Assembly (NCBI RefSeq): GCF_019977195.1
Contig: NZ_AP024643.1
Coordinates: 806,001 to 870,000, forward strand
DNA: 64,000 bases
Direction: 5' to 3'
Source: Arthrobacter sp. StoSoilA2
GTDB taxonomy: Bacteria > Actinomycetota > Actinomycetes > Actinomycetales > Micrococcaceae
Each line of letters starts with the position of its first letter. Positions within the stretch are counted from its first letter, which is position 1. Positions 39,494 through 49,102 of the stretch are shown piece by piece. The notes under the pieces are model-generated. The model was not told where the DNA came from, did not search any database, and worked only from the letters and a program-made list of their open reading frames with translations. The position numbers and the translations under genes are program-made.

Positions 39494-41601
39494 TTTGCGT
39501 CCTCCTTCAGATGGCTCGCCCAGTAGTGGTCGGCGTCGTCACCGTTGGCGGTTGGAACGGTGGTGAGGACGAGCTTCTGGTTGGGGTCGGCGTCGGCCCT
39601 GAGTGAGCGGGCCGCGAAGCGGTCTCCCGCAGCAAAATCGCGCGGTGAAGGGACTGTGCCGGGGATCTGGTGCAGCCGGACGGCGTCGGCCTCGATGGAG
39701 AGGACGGCACCCAGCAAGCCGCGGGTGTACTCATGCTTGGGGTTCTGCAGGAGCTCGGAAGCCCGTGCGGATTCCACCACCTGGCCGGCGTACATGACGG
39801 TGATACGGTGGGCCAAGGAGGCCACCAACGCGAGGTCGTGACTGACGAATACCATGGCGAAACCAAGTTGCTCACGGAGTTCGTTGAGCAGATCCACCAC
39901 CTGCTTTTGCACGGTGACATCCAAGGCCGTGGTGGGCTCATCGGCAACAACGATCTTCGGTGAGCGGGACAGGGCCATGGCGATCAGCACGCGCTGGCGT
40001 TGGCCGCCGGAGAGCTCATGGGGGTAGCTGGCAAGCGTCCTGGCGGGGTCCAGTTTCACCATTTCCAGCAGTTCAGAAGGTGTCTTTCGGCCACCACGTT
40101 TGGTGAGCTGCTCCAGCTGGTCCTTGATCTTCATGGATGGGTTCAGCGAGCTCAACGCGTCCTGGTAGACCATGGCAATCTGCTCGCCGCGCAGGCCCTC
40201 ATAGGCCTTGGGGTTGCCGTGCTGCGTCTTCGCCTCGAGGAGTTCCTTGCCATCAAACAGGATGGAGCCGGTGACTTGTGCTGTCTTGGGCAGGAGGCCC
40301 ATCACAGCGAGTGACGTGATCGACTTGCCACAACCGGACTCGCCCACCAGGCCCATGGTTTCGCCTTCGCGGACCGTGAAGGAGACGTTGTCCACGATTG
40401 CGGTCTCGCCGAAACGGCCCGGGAAGCGGATAGACAGGTTTTTCACTTCAAGGACATTGCGGGCTCCGGGGGAGACCTGCGGGAGGCGGTCCGTGCGCTT
40501 GGCTTCGATGGCTGCCAGCAGTTCCAGTTCGCGGTCCAGGAGGAGGTGGGGGTTGGCGGCGGCCAGCTTCACATCGGTGAGGACGGCGGAGCTGCCCCCA
40601 TCAGAAGTGACGGTGTCGCCGAAAGCCGGCCGAACGCCGTCGAGCTCGTGTTCCTCCACCACTGACGGCTGGGCAACGGATGTAGCGACCTCGGAATCAA
40701 CAGCGATAGCCGCGGCCGAGCCGTCGTCGTCCTTCACTGCCGGCGCGCGGCGCAGTTTCGGGTTCACCATGGCGTCGGTGAGGCCCTCGGCGAGGATGTT
40801 CAGGGACAGGACAGTCAGCAGAATTGTCAGGCCAGCGAACGTGGTGGCCCACCAGCCACCGGACAGGACCAGATTGCGGCCGTAGGAAATCACGTTGCCC
40901 CATGATGGCGCGGGGTCTTGAACGCCGGCCCCGAGGAAGGAGAGCGAGGCTTCCAGGATGATGGCGTCTGCCACCATCACTGTGGCGAACACCAGGACGG
41001 GAGCGGCGGTGTTGCGGACGATGTGCTTGACCAGGATGTAGAACCGGCCTGCACCGATCACGCGTTCGGCACGAACGTAGTCTTCGCCATATTGTGCAAG
41101 CACGTTGGCGCGGACCACGCGGGCCAGTTGGGGCGTGTAGATGATGGCGATTGCGATGATGATGGTCGGGACCGAGTTACCGAACGCGGCCAGCAAAACT
41201 GCGGCCAGTGCGATGCCCGGGAACGCCATGAGGATGTCCATGAGCCGCATGATGATCTCGTTGACCGACTTGCTGGAGGTCGCGGCGAAGGATCCGAGCA
41301 GTGCACCGGCGAGGATCGCCAGGCCAACCGCGCCAAGGCCGATCAGCAGCGACGACTGTGCCCCGAACAGGAGGCGCGAGAAGATGTCGCGTCCCAGGCG
41401 GTCGGTGCCGAAGAAGTGTTCGGCGCCGGGCGGGGTGGCCGGGATGAACGTCTCAAGGGGATCGTGCGGAGCGATGACCGGCGCGAGGACGGCCGCGAGC
41501 ACAATCATGACGAGGAAGAGCAGGGCGATGCGGGAGCCCCAGGGCAGGGCCTTGAAGCGGATGCCCGGGGCACTTAGCCGTTCTGCGAGCTTGCTGCGCA
41601 T
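39490..41601 (-). CDS. Fused DppC-type permease and DppD-type ATPase
   Basis: 703 residues joining two subunits. Residues ~1-290 are a DppC/OppC permease with about six helices and the EAA-loop segment EDYVRAERVIGAG. A ~100-residue linker follows. The ATPase from ~390 has Walker A GLVGESGCGKSIT, signature LSGGQRQRVLIAMAL, Walker B IVVADEPTTALDV and an oligopeptide C-terminal extension. Such fusions are recurrent in actinobacteria. It guarantees 1:1 stoichiometry in the importer. Confidence 0.93.
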   Translation of the reverse strand: MRSKLAERLSAPGIRFKALPWGSRIALLFLVMIVLAAVLAPVIAPHDPLETFIPATPPGAEHFFGTDRLGRDIFSRLLFGAQSSLLIGLGAVGLAILAGALLGSFAATSSKSVNEIIMRLMDILMAFPGIALAAVLLAAFGNSVPTIIIAIAIIYTPQLARVVRANVLAQYGEDYVRAERVIGAGRFYILVKHIVRNTAAPVLVFATVMVADAIILEASLSFLGAGVQDPAPSWGNVISYGRNLVLSGGWWATTFAGLTILLTVLSLNILAEGLTDAMVNPKLRRAPAVKDDDGSAAAIAVDSEVATSVAQPSVVEEHELDGVRPAFGDTVTSDGGSSAVLTDVKLAAANPHLLLDRELELLAAIEAKRTDRLPQVSPGARNVLEVKNLSIRFPGRFGETAIVDNVSFTVREGETMGLVGESGCGKSITSLAVMGLLPKTAQVTGSILFDGKELLEAKTQHGNPKAYEGLRGEQIAMVYQDALSSLNPSMKIKDQLEQLTKRGGRKTPSELLEMVKLDPARTLASYPHELSGGQRQRVLIAMALSRSPKIVVADEPTTALDVTVQKQVVDLLNELREQLGFAMVFVSHDLALVASLAHRITVMYAGQVVESARASELLQNPKHEYTRGLLGAVLSIEADAVRLHQIPGTVPSPRDFAAGDRFAARSLRADADPNQKLVLTTVPTANGDDADHYWASHLKEDAK

Positions 41602-41604
41602 GAG

Positions 41605-42561
41605 CTATACCGTCCTGATTCGGGGGTTGATGAGCAGGTAGAGAAGGTCCACCACGATGTTCACCAGAACAAAAGTGACCGAGATGGTGAGCACCACGCC
41701 CTGGACCAGGTTGACGTCCAGGTTGGTAATGCCGTTGAGGATCAGCTGGCCCATGCCGGGCAGGGCGAAGATCATTTCAATCACGACGGCGCCACCCAGC
41801 AGGTAGCCCACGCGGAGTCCCAGCACGGTCACCGGCGTGACGAGGGCATTGCGGAGAACATTCTTGGAAACCACTTCGCGATAGGGGACGCCGTTGCCGA
41901 TGGCTGTGCGGACGTAGTCGCGGTCAAGCTCTTCAACCATGGAGGTCCGGACCACTCGGATCAGCGACGCTGACACGGGAATGCCAAGCGCCAAGGCCGG
42001 AAGGGCCATCGAGTTGAGCCAGCCGCCAAAGCCGGATTCCGGCGTCGCAATTCCGCCTGAGGGGAACATCGGGTTGCTGCCCAGGGCGAACCACTGGATG
42101 AGCAGGATGCCCAACCAGAACGACGGCGTGGCGATCGCGGCGATCGAGAAGACGCGGACCAATTGGTCCTGCCACTTGTCGCGGTAGAGGGCGCCGAGGA
42201 TGCCGAATGCCAGGGAAAGAACAATCGCGATAATGACGCCCAGGAAGGTCAGCTGGAGCGTCAAAGGGAACGCAGAGCCGATCATGGAAGCCACCGACTT
42301 TGCCGGCGGGGTTGTGACGCCGAGGTCAAACTGCAGCAGCTTCCCAAGGAAACGGAAGTATTGCAGGACCAAGGGATCGTTCAGGCCATTTTCCTGGCGG
42401 TACTGCTGCTTGGCTTCTTCGCTGGCGCCGTCACCAAGGGCGGAACTGGCTTGGTCGCCGGGGGCGGCCTGCAGGACGAGGAAGACGAGCAACGTAATGC
42501 CCAGGATCATCAATGGCAATGCTGCAAGCCTGCGACCAAGCAGACGCAATATCGTGACCAA
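41605..42561 (-). CDS. Peptide-type ABC permease (DppB-like)
   Basis: 318 residues with six helices. The N-terminal DppB signature is LRLLGRRLAALPLMILGITLLVF. The inner loop DRDYVRTAIGNGVPYREVVSKNVLRNAL contains the conserved EAA-like Gly. It is 3 bp upstream of the fused subunit on the same strand. The importer class matches the SiaEFGI transporter that takes up Neu5Ac in Corynebacterium glutamicum, an analogy drawn from gene context. Confidence 0.93.
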   Translation of the reverse strand: MVTILRLLGRRLAALPLMILGITLLVFLVLQAAPGDQASSALGDGASEEAKQQYRQENGLNDPLVLQYFRFLGKLLQFDLGVTTPPAKSVASMIGSAFPLTLQLTFLGVIIAIVLSLAFGILGALYRDKWQDQLVRVFSIAAIATPSFWLGILLIQWFALGSNPMFPSGGIATPESGFGGWLNSMALPALALGIPVSASLIRVVRTSMVEELDRDYVRTAIGNGVPYREVVSKNVLRNALVTPVTVLGLRVGYLLGGAVVIEMIFALPGMGQLILNGITNLDVNLVQGVVLTISVTFVLVNIVVDLLYLLINPRIRTV

Positions 42562-42593
42562 TTTGTTCTCCGGTTGGTTGGGGGTGCTGCTGG

Positions 42594-42653
42594 CTGTGGG
42601 GCCTGCTCTGCGTACTATTTAGGGGATTTAGGCCGCAAAGCAGGCCTCGCAAC
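42594..42653. repeat. Gene-end palindrome repeat, copy 3
   Basis: GCTGTGGGGCCTGCTCTGCG and CGCAAAGCAGGCCTCGCAAC pair imperfectly around a ~20-nt AT-rich centre. It sits between the substrate-binding-protein stop and the permease start within the operon. It could attenuate downstream expression, raising the ratio of binding protein to membrane subunits. Confidence 0.7.
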
Positions 42654-42661
42654 TCAGGTTT

Positions 42662-44284
42662 CTAGGCGGTACGTCCGACGTCGATGAACGACAATCCGGT
42701 GGTGGGCAGAGGCTGGAAGCCCTTGAGTTTTTTCTCGTCCCAGGCGCTGGGGAGCTGGCGGTGGAGGACCGGGTAGAGGGGGACTTCGTCCGAGACCATG
42801 TCCACGATTTCGGCCACGATCTTCTTGGCGTTGTCGCCGGAGGCTTGCGATCCCTTGTTCATGAGTTCCTGCAACTTGGTGCGTTCCGGAGTGGTCCAGA
42901 AGGCGCGCTTCTCCATCCACGTGGCGCCGGAGTAGAACCAGCTCAGCAGCAGGTCCGCGTCGTTGCCGAACACGGACGGATCACCCGGAGCCGCAACGAC
43001 GGTGTAGTCTCCCTTGCCCACGCGGTCGCTGTAAAGGGCACCGGACTGCAGGCTCTTCACGGTGACCTTGACGCCGGGGATCTTGTTCCAGGACTCCAGG
43101 ATCAGGGGTGCAACGTCCTTCACCCACGCGGTGTCCGTGGTGAGGAGTTCGAATTCGAGGCTGCCAACGCCCGCCTGCTTGAGTAGGTCTTCGGCCTTCT
43201 TAGTGTCAAAACCATAGACGTTCCTGGCCTTGACATAGTCCGGGTGGCCCTCCTGGAAGTAGGAGCTTGCCGCCTTGGCGTTGCCGAACAGGGCCTTCTT
43301 GATGATGGCTTCCTTGTCCATGCCATAGTGCAGCGCCTGGCGGACCAGTTTGTTGTCGAAAGGGGCCTTTGCGCAGTTGAACATGAGGAACAGCAGGCCG
43401 AAGGACTGGACGGATTCCACCTTGACCTTGGACTTCAAGCCGTCGACGTCCAGGTACGGAACATCCTCGATGGCCTGGACGCGTCCGGATTGGACTGCGG
43501 TAACACGGGCGGCCGCGTCTGAAAGAAGGAGCCAGGTCATGCCCTTGGCCAACGCAGGCTTGGGGCCGTTGTAATCTGCGAACGCTTCGAAGACGATCTT
43601 GTCGTCCTTGACGGCGGAGACCAGTTTGTAAGGACCGGAGCCGATTGGCTTGGCGTCGAAGGCCTTCAGATCGCTGGCGAGTGCCTTGGGAACCACTTTG
43701 ACCACCGAAATCCGGGGGCCGAAGCCAGGGAAGGCGTACTTGAGGGTGAATTCCACTGTCTTGGCATCCAAGGGCTTGACGTCCTGGATGAATGGGATGA
43801 ACTGGGAAAACAGGGACTTGTTCGCCGGATCCATGACACGTGTAAAGGAGAAAGCGACGTCCTCGGTGGTGACGGGGGAGCCGTCATGGAACTTGGCACC
43901 ATCGCGGATGGTCACCTGGTACGTGGTGTCGTTGATCTTCTTCGGATCCGATGCGGCCAGTGCGTTGTAGGGCTGGCGGGTTGCCGGGTGCAGCTCGATG
44001 AGGCCTTCGAAGATGTGGAGGTTGGCCGCCATCGGTGTGGCTCCCGAAGAGCTCAGCGGGTCAAAGCCTGTGGAGAGAGCGTAGGAGATGCCTGCCTCGA
44101 TCATGAGGTCCTTGTTCACGGCTGCCGTGTTCGCCGCGTTCCCTGTTGTGGTGCTGGCAGCGCCGCCGCACGCAGAGAGGGTTGCCGTGAAGGCGGCTGC
44201 TGCACCAACTGCGCCGCTTAGCTTCAGGAAGTTCCGGCGGCTGGCGTCGTTGACCAGCGGCAGGCTGTTGATGGTCTTGCTCAT
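42662..44284 (-). CDS. Family 5 solute-binding lipoprotein, probable sialic acid receptor
   Basis: 540 residues. The N-terminus has a twin-arginine motif SRRNFLKL and a lipobox LSAC near residue 39, so a Tat-exported lipoprotein is expected. The mature part is a family 5 (peptide/nickel) binding protein with [13 protein letters not shown] and [12 protein letters not shown]. Adjacent nan genes and the regulator suggest it binds N-acetylneuraminate, as SiaE does. It is the first gene of the operon. A GntR-type palindrome lies just upstream. Confidence 0.9.
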   Translation of the reverse strand: MSKTINSLPLVNDASRRNFLKLSGAVGAAAAFTATLSACGGAASTTTGNAANTAAVNKDLMIEAGISYALSTGFDPLSSSGATPMAANLHIFEGLIELHPATRQPYNALAASDPKKINDTTYQVTIRDGAKFHDGSPVTTEDVAFSFTRVMDPANKSLFSQFIPFIQDVKPLDAKTVEFTLKYAFPGFGPRISVVKVVPKALASDLKAFDAKPIGSGPYKLVSAVKDDKIVFEAFADYNGPKPALAKGMTWLLLSDAAARVTAVQSGRVQAIEDVPYLDVDGLKSKVKVESVQSFGLLFLMFNCAKAPFDNKLVRQALHYGMDKEAIIKKALFGNAKAASSYFQEGHPDYVKARNVYGFDTKKAEDLLKQAGVGSLEFELLTTDTAWVKDVAPLILESWNKIPGVKVTVKSLQSGALYSDRVGKGDYTVVAAPGDPSVFGNDADLLLSWFYSGATWMEKRAFWTTPERTKLQELMNKGSQASGDNAKKIVAEIVDMVSDEVPLYPVLHRQLPSAWDEKKLKGFQPLPTTGLSFIDVGRTA

Positions 44285-44316
44285 AAGGGTGCCTCACCAT
44301 TCGACTGTCGTGGGTT

Positions 44317-44337
44317 ATCGGATGTAGGACGTCCGAT
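44317..44337. promoter_or_regulatory. Candidate operator upstream of the binding-protein gene
   Basis: ATCGGATGT-AGG-ACGTCCGAT is a 21-bp inverted repeat with 8 of 9 arm positions matching. It lies 33-53 bp before the binding-protein ATG. The half-site ACRTCCGAT recurs near the regulator gene at 44502-44510. Binding by the adjacent GntR regulator is inferred. Confidence 0.55.
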
Positions 44338-44417
44338 GCTCGTATTGAAACTGTAAGGGTGGTCACAAGGGGACGTCAAGTGAGAAATGGATCACGGTGA
44401 GGCTGCCCGGGAAGCCG

Positions 44418-44475
44418 GGAACCGTCCGGTTCCTCGCCGCCAGGGCGCCTGAATGCGGAATTCTCAGGGAATTCC
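44418..44475. promoter_or_regulatory. Two palindromes in the nan divergent region
   Basis: GGAACCG-TC-CGGTTCC at 44418-44433 and GGAATTC-TCAGG-GAATTCC at 44457-44475 are both perfect inverted repeats. They sit between the divergent importer operon and regulator gene. They differ from the ACRTCCGAT sites and may bind a second regulator such as a global carbon-control protein. Confidence 0.4.
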
Positions 44476-44501
44476 GAAGACATACCTATCAAGGAGGTGG
44501 G

Positions 44502-44519
44502 ACATCCGATATTGTATGT
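44502..44519. promoter_or_regulatory. Second candidate GntR site near the regulator gene
   Basis: ACATCCGAT joined to ATTGTATGT forms an imperfect palindrome (6 of 9 arm positions). Its left half matches the half-site at 44329-44337. Position suggests autoregulation of the GntR gene. Confidence 0.4.
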
Positions 44520-44637
44520 TGCGAGTCACTCATTCTGCGGTGAGCATCAAGCTCGCCTCAATATTAACACCGCACTACTTCTGCGTCCGAGGTTCACAAG
44601 CCTCTGAGGGGAAGAGTGCATCGGCAAGGAGAGCGCC

Positions 44638-45366
44638 ATGACAACTTCCGGTGTCGTTCCGCAAGCGCGGTTCAGTGCACAGGCCCGGCTGCGTGCATTG
44701 CAGTCGGACATTATGGAACTCATCCTTGAGCGCGAGCTCGAGGCGGGTGACCCGTTGCCCACGGAGAGTGAGCTTTCAGTCGCCCTCGGTGTAGGGCGCA
44801 ATACGTTGCGTGAGTCCCTGAAAGTGCTGCAGGCCTTGGGGGTGATCGAGATCCGCCATGGCTTCGGGATGTTCGTGGCGCCCAGCAACTTCGATGCCTT
44901 GGCTGATGGCCTGACATTCCGGGGCCGGCTTTCCCTCCGGCACCAGGGGCTCGAAGCCTTGCAGCTGGTGGACGTGCGGCAGGCGTTGGAGTCCGGGCTG
45001 ATCGGCTCCTCCATCGATGTGATGACCAAGGAGCAGCTGGCGTCCATCGAGGAATCGGTGAAGCAAATGGAAGAACTCGCCGCCGCCGGTGAGAACTTCG
45101 TGGCGGCCGACGCCGAATTCCACCGCCGACTATTCGAACCCCTTAACAACGAGCTGCTGATCAACCTGATGGGGGTCTTCTGGAAGGTATACCGGAAGAT
45201 CCACGTAGAGATCGGCGCAGGTAACGAGGACCTGGCCAAGACGGCCGCCATCCATCGGAATATCTATGCCGCCGTTGCAGCGGGAGACAAGGTGCTCTCG
45301 GCCGAGCTGCTCAACCGTCACTTCGACGGCATCCGGCGCCGGATCGGCGAGGCAGTGGGGGAGTAA
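44638..45366 (+). CDS. nanR: GntR/FadR-family regulator of the sialic acid locus
   Basis: 242 residues. The winged helix at ~20-90 (LPTESELSVALGVGRNTLRESLKVLQALGVIEI) is followed by an FCD domain with Asp/His positions in NFVAADAEFHRRLFEPL and AAIHRNIYAA. It is divergent from the importer-nanAKE operon. GGAGAG precedes the ATG. Most likely a repressor released by Neu5Ac or ManNAc-6-P. The symbol rests on context. Confidence 0.8.
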   Translation: MTTSGVVPQARFSAQARLRALQSDIMELILERELEAGDPLPTESELSVALGVGRNTLRESLKVLQALGVIEIRHGFGMFVAPSNFDALADGLTFRGRLSLRHQGLEALQLVDVRQALESGLIGSSIDVMTKEQLASIEESVKQMEELAAAGENFVAADAEFHRRLFEPLNNELLINLMGVFWKVYRKIHVEIGAGNEDLAKTAAIHRNIYAAVAAGDKVLSAELLNRHFDGIRRRIGEAVGE

Positions 45367-45383
45367 GCGTCCCCACATACGGC

Positions 45384-45428
45384 AAGGGCCGCCGTCGTAC
45401 TTTTTCGGAAAGTACGACGGCGGCCCTT
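45384..45428 (+). terminator. Terminator of the GntR gene
   Basis: AAGGGCCGCCGTCGTACTTT (45384-45403) and its exact complement (45409-45428) form a perfect 20-bp stem with the 5-nt loop TTCGG, 17 bp after the stop codon. The stem shares GGGCCGCCGTCGT with the pckG terminator. Confidence 0.85.
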
Positions 45429-45465
45429 TGCGTTTCCTGCGTGGCTCACCTTCCCTGCCGCGTAA

Positions 45466-45531
45466 CCCAACTGGGTCGCATTAGAGCGCGTTTTGAGCGG
45501 TCTAAACGCGCTTAACTGCTACGTAGTTGGG
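45466..45531. repeat. Nested palindromic intergenic element
   Basis: An outer inverted repeat CCCAACT (45466-45472)/AGTTGGG (45525-45531) encloses an inner perfect one, AGCGCGTTT (45485-45493)/AAACGCGCT (45504-45512). Partial pairing lies between them (GTCGCATTA with TAACTGCTAC). It lies between two terminators, outside any gene. Only one copy is in this window; I believe similar elements recur in Arthrobacter genomes. Confidence 0.6.
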
Positions 45532-45550
45532 CCACGGCGGGCAAAACAAA

Positions 45551-45580
45551 AGACCCGCACCGGCGAACCGGTGCGGGTCT
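45551..45580 (-). terminator. Terminator of tRNA-Arg(ACG)
   Basis: AGACCCGCACCGG (45551-45563) and CCGGTGCGGGTCT (45568-45580) form a perfect 13-bp stem with loop CGAA. On the minus strand it is followed by TTTTGTTTTG, a good U-tract for the tRNA upstream. Confidence 0.9.
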
Positions 45581-45587
45581 CTATCTG

Positions 45588-45661
<74 letters not shown>

Positions 45662-45945
45662 ATTTCGCGTGATTCTCGGCGGTCTGTTTCTCTGACCCCC
45701 TCGAACCTCAATAAACTTTACAGAAGTTCATGTGAAGTTCCAAATCGAAAAGCTGTAATCTACGCAACTAGACCGGTCTATGTGACCTTCCTCACTTAAA
45801 ATGCCGTCCTCTGAAACTGAAACCCTGAATTCTAGGGGTTTTTCGTTTCGACTCCACTGGACATCTGACGTCTGACAACGGATTGGTCTGGTCCGCGACC
45901 CCTATCGTTTAGGACACACCACTGAACCCGAGGAAGGGAACCGCA

Positions 45946-47772
45946 ATGGGCGATCTGGCGCGACTGCCGCTGCTTGAGAAGGCACCTACTACGCATGCAC
46001 GCCTGCTGGCCTGGGTTGAGGAAGTAGCCGAGCTGACTCAGCCGGACCGCATCCACTGGGTTGACGGCAGCGAAGCAGAAAACAAGAAGCTGACCGACGA
46101 ACTGGTTGAGGCCGGCACCCTGAAGAGGCTGAACCCGGAAACGTTCCCGAATTCCTTCGCGGCGTTCTCCGACCCCGCCGACGTTGCCCGTGTGGAAGAG
46201 CAGACCTTCATCTGCTCCGAGAACGAGCGCGACGCAGGGTTCACGAACAACTGGATGGCTCCGGCCGAAATGAAGCAGAAGCTGCGCGGACTGTTCGCCG
46301 GCTCCATGCGCGGCCGCACCATGTACGTCATTCCTTTTGTCATGGGCCACCTGGATGCAGAGGACCCGAAGTTCGGCGTTGAGATCACTGACTCCGCCTA
46401 CGTTGTAGCTTCCATGCGGATCATGGCCCGCATCGGCTCGGACGTCCTGGACCGCATCACGCAGACCGATGCATTCTTTGTGCCGGCCCTCCACTCGCTG
46501 GGCGCACCCCTGGAACCCGGCCAGGCCGACGTCGCGTGGCCGTGCAACACCGACAAATGGATCGTCCACTTCCCCGAAGAGCGCTCCATCTGGTCCTTCG
46601 GTTCCGGCTACGGCGGAAACGCGCTGCTGGGCAAGAAGTGCTACGCACTGCGCATCGCCTCGGTGATGGCACGCGACGAGGGCTGGCTTGCCGAGCACAT
46701 GCTCATCCTCAAGCTGACCTCTCCCGAGCAGAAGACCTACTACGTCTCCGCTGCCTTCCCGTCGGCTTGCGGCAAGACCAACCTCGCTTTGCTTGACCCC
46801 ACCATCAAGGGCTGGAAGGTCGAGACCCTCGGCGACGACATCACCTGGATGCGCTTCGGCAAGGAAGGCGAGCTCCGCGCCGTCAACCCCGAAGCCGGCC
46901 TGTTCGGCGTCGCGCCGGGCACCGGTTGGGGCACCAACCCCAACGCCATGCGTGCCATCGCCAAGGGCAACAGCATCTTCACCAATGTTGCGCTGACCGA
47001 TGACGGCGGCGTTTGGTGGGAAGGTATGACGGAGGAAACTCCGGCGCACCTGACCGACTGGCGCGGCGAGTCCTGGACTCCGGACTCCGACGCCCCGGCT
47101 GCACACCCGAACTCCCGTTTCTGCACGCCGATCGACCAGATCGACATGCTCGCCGAAGAGTACTTCAGCCCGGACGGCGTGGAGTTGTCCGCGATCCTGT
47201 TCGGCGGACGCCGTAAGACCACCATCCCGCTGGTCACCGAGGCCCGCGACTGGTCCAACGGTATCTTCATGGGTGCCACGCTTTCGTCGGAAACCACGGC
47301 CGCTGCAGCTGGCGCCGTCGGTGTTGTCCGCCGCGATCCCATGGCAATGCTGCCGTTCATCGGTTACGACGCAGGCGACTACCTGAACCACTGGGTGAAC
47401 CTGTCCGCCAAGGCCAACCCGGAGCGCCTGCCCAAGATCTTCCTGGTCAACTGGTTCCGTCGCACTGCTGATGGTGGCTTCGCCTGGCCTGGTTTCGGTG
47501 ACAACGCCCGCGTACTCAAGTGGGCAATCGAACGCCTCGAAGGCAAGGCGGACGCTGTGGAAACGCCGATCGGTTTCGTTCCGACCGGCGACTCCATCGA
47601 CCTTGAAGGCCTGAACATGACGCCGGCCGAAGTCGAGGCGGCCGTCCGCGTTGACGCCGGCGAATGGGAAACGGAACTTGCATCCATCGAGGAATGGTTC
47701 GCCAACTTCGGCGAGTCTCTCCCCGCGGCGCTGCAGTCCGAGCTGGACGGCCTCAAGAGCCGTCTGGGCTAG
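45946..47772 (+). CDS. pckG: Phosphoenolpyruvate carboxykinase (GTP)
   Basis: 608 residues, the normal size of the GTP-dependent enzyme. The substrate-site region is [20 protein letters not shown] and the P-loop [11 protein letters not shown] near residue 270. The metal-binding [10 protein letters not shown] follows, with the guanine-binding and R-loop residues around [19 protein letters not shown]. It turns oxaloacetate and GTP into PEP and CO2, the key gluconeogenic step, useful for growth on acids and sialic acid-derived pyruvate. A GAGGAAGGG sequence precedes the ATG. Confidence 0.97.
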   Translation: MGDLARLPLLEKAPTTHARLLAWVEEVAELTQPDRIHWVDGSEAENKKLTDELVEAGTLKRLNPETFPNSFAAFSDPADVARVEEQTFICSENERDAGFTNNWMAPAEMKQKLRGLFAGSMRGRTMYVIPFVMGHLDAEDPKFGVEITDSAYVVASMRIMARIGSDVLDRITQTDAFFVPALHSLGAPLEPGQADVAWPCNTDKWIVHFPEERSIWSFGSGYGGNALLGKKCYALRIASVMARDEGWLAEHMLILKLTSPEQKTYYVSAAFPSACGKTNLALLDPTIKGWKVETLGDDITWMRFGKEGELRAVNPEAGLFGVAPGTGWGTNPNAMRAIAKGNSIFTNVALTDDGGVWWEGMTEETPAHLTDWRGESWTPDSDAPAAHPNSRFCTPIDQIDMLAEEYFSPDGVELSAILFGGRRKTTIPLVTEARDWSNGIFMGATLSSETTAAAAGAVGVVRRDPMAMLPFIGYDAGDYLNHWVNLSAKANPERLPKIFLVNWFRRTADGGFAWPGFGDNARVLKWAIERLEGKADAVETPIGFVPTGDSIDLEGLNMTPAEVEAAVRVDAGEWETELASIEEWFANFGESLPAALQSELDGLKSRLG

Positions 47773-47800
47773 ACCTCTTAAGGACAACGGCGTTCTTAAG

Positions 47801-47849
47801 ACGACGGCGGCCCGTCACCTTTTCATCAAAGGTGACGGGCCGCCGTCGT
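47801..47849 (+). terminator. Terminator of pckG
   Basis: Arms 47801-47822 and 47828-47849 are perfectly complementary over 22 bp with loop TCATC. The stem begins ACGACGGCGGCCCGTCACC. Lying between the convergent pckG and hmp genes, it may serve both. Confidence 0.9.
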
Positions 47850-47884
47850 GCTTTCGGCGTCTTAGAGGGGTTTGGCGCCCCGCC

Positions 47885-49057
47885 TTAGTTCGCGAGCCAA
47901 ACGTCGGGGCCGAAAACTTCGTAGTGGATACTGGTGGCCGGGATGCCGGCCTCGATCGCTTCGTCGCGAATCTTCTTCATGAAAGGCAACGGCCCGCAGA
48001 GGTACAAGGAAGCGTCCGCGGGCATGTCGATTTCCCTCAGGGACATGAAGCCTGCGTTGACGCGGTGCATTTCATTGCCGGGCTGCGGCGATTCGAGCCA
48101 GAGCTGCAGTTCGGCGTCAATGCTTGCGGCGTCTGCAGTCATTTGGCCGCTCAATGCCCAACTGTCCATGGAACGTTCGGCGTGCAGGACAAGAACCTGG
48201 CGATCAGTGCCGGCCTCGGCCAAGGAGCGCAGGATCGAGGCTGTCGGCGTGCACCCGATCCCCGCCGACGCGAGCACCACCGGTCCTTCGCCGTCGTTGA
48301 GGGTGATCTCGCCATAAGGGTTGGAGATTTCGAGCACATCGTTAGGTTCGACGGCGGTATGCAGGGCGGTGGATACCTCGCCGCCGTCGTTTAGCTTGGT
48401 GGTGAAGGTCCGGCTGGTCCCGGCGTCGCCTGACAGTGAATACTGCCGCACCTGGCGCAAGCCGTCAGGGAGTACGACCTTGACGCTCACATACTGGCCG
48501 GGAAGGGCCGGTGTTACCGGAGTGTCGTCGGCAGGTTCAAAGGTGAATGTCATGGCGTCTTTGCCAGCCGGTACTTTGGAAACCACGCGCCAAGGCATCC
48601 ACATCTTATTGTTTGACTGGGAGGCGTAGAGGTCCTTCTCAAGCTTGATCAGGGCGTCTGCCATGAGCCAGTAGACCTCCGTCCAGGCCTCGGCGATTTC
48701 AGGTGTAATAACGTCCGACAAGTCGGCAGCGATTGCTGCGAAGAGGTGCTCGTAGACGACTCCGTACTGCTCTTCGGCGATGCCCAGTGAGGCGTGCTTG
48801 TGGGCGATCCGGGCCAGGACCTTTTCCGGGAGCGTGCCGGGGTTGTTCACCAGGTGGGTTGCGAAGGCGGCGATGCTCCCGGCGAGTGCTTGTTGCTGAT
48901 CACCCGAGCGCTGGTTGGAGCGGCTGAACAGTCCATCGAGCAACTCAGGGTGCGCTGCAAAGAGGCGCTTGTAGAAGTCGGCGGTGATGTCACCAATACG
49001 CGAGCCAACCAGGGGAAGCGTGGCTTCAATAATCGGGCGGGATTTTTCCGAGAGCAT
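47885..49057 (-). CDS. hmp: Flavohemoprotein nitric oxide dioxygenase
   Basis: 390 residues from the ATG at 49057 (AGGAGA upstream). The globin domain at 1-140 has proximal His86 (ARIAHKHASLG), Tyr29 (DFYKRLF) and Gln54. The FAD domain has RQYSLSGD and the NAD domain GIGCTPTASILRSL. It oxidises NO to nitrate using NADH and O2. An Rrf2-family regulator lies upstream on the same strand. A strong palindrome in the gap is the likely NsrR operator. Confidence 0.95.
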   Translation of the reverse strand: MLSEKSRPIIEATLPLVGSRIGDITADFYKRLFAAHPELLDGLFSRSNQRSGDQQQALAGSIAAFATHLVNNPGTLPEKVLARIAHKHASLGIAEEQYGVVYEHLFAAIAADLSDVITPEIAEAWTEVYWLMADALIKLEKDLYASQSNNKMWMPWRVVSKVPAGKDAMTFTFEPADDTPVTPALPGQYVSVKVVLPDGLRQVRQYSLSGDAGTSRTFTTKLNDGGEVSTALHTAVEPNDVLEISNPYGEITLNDGEGPVVLASAGIGCTPTASILRSLAEAGTDRQVLVLHAERSMDSWALSGQMTADAASIDAELQLWLESPQPGNEMHRVNAGFMSLREIDMPADASLYLCGPLPFMKKIRDEAIEAGIPATSIHYEVFGPDVWLAN

Positions 49058-49102
49058 GATTCTCCTGCGGGTAGGGGTCCGGTGGGTTATTCGAACCGTC
49101 AC

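Noticed and set aside
45832..47787. A 651-codon open frame antisense to pckG
   Set aside because: It mirrors pckG almost exactly, has His/Gly/Val-rich composition typical of complementary high-GC coding DNA, and shows no domain.
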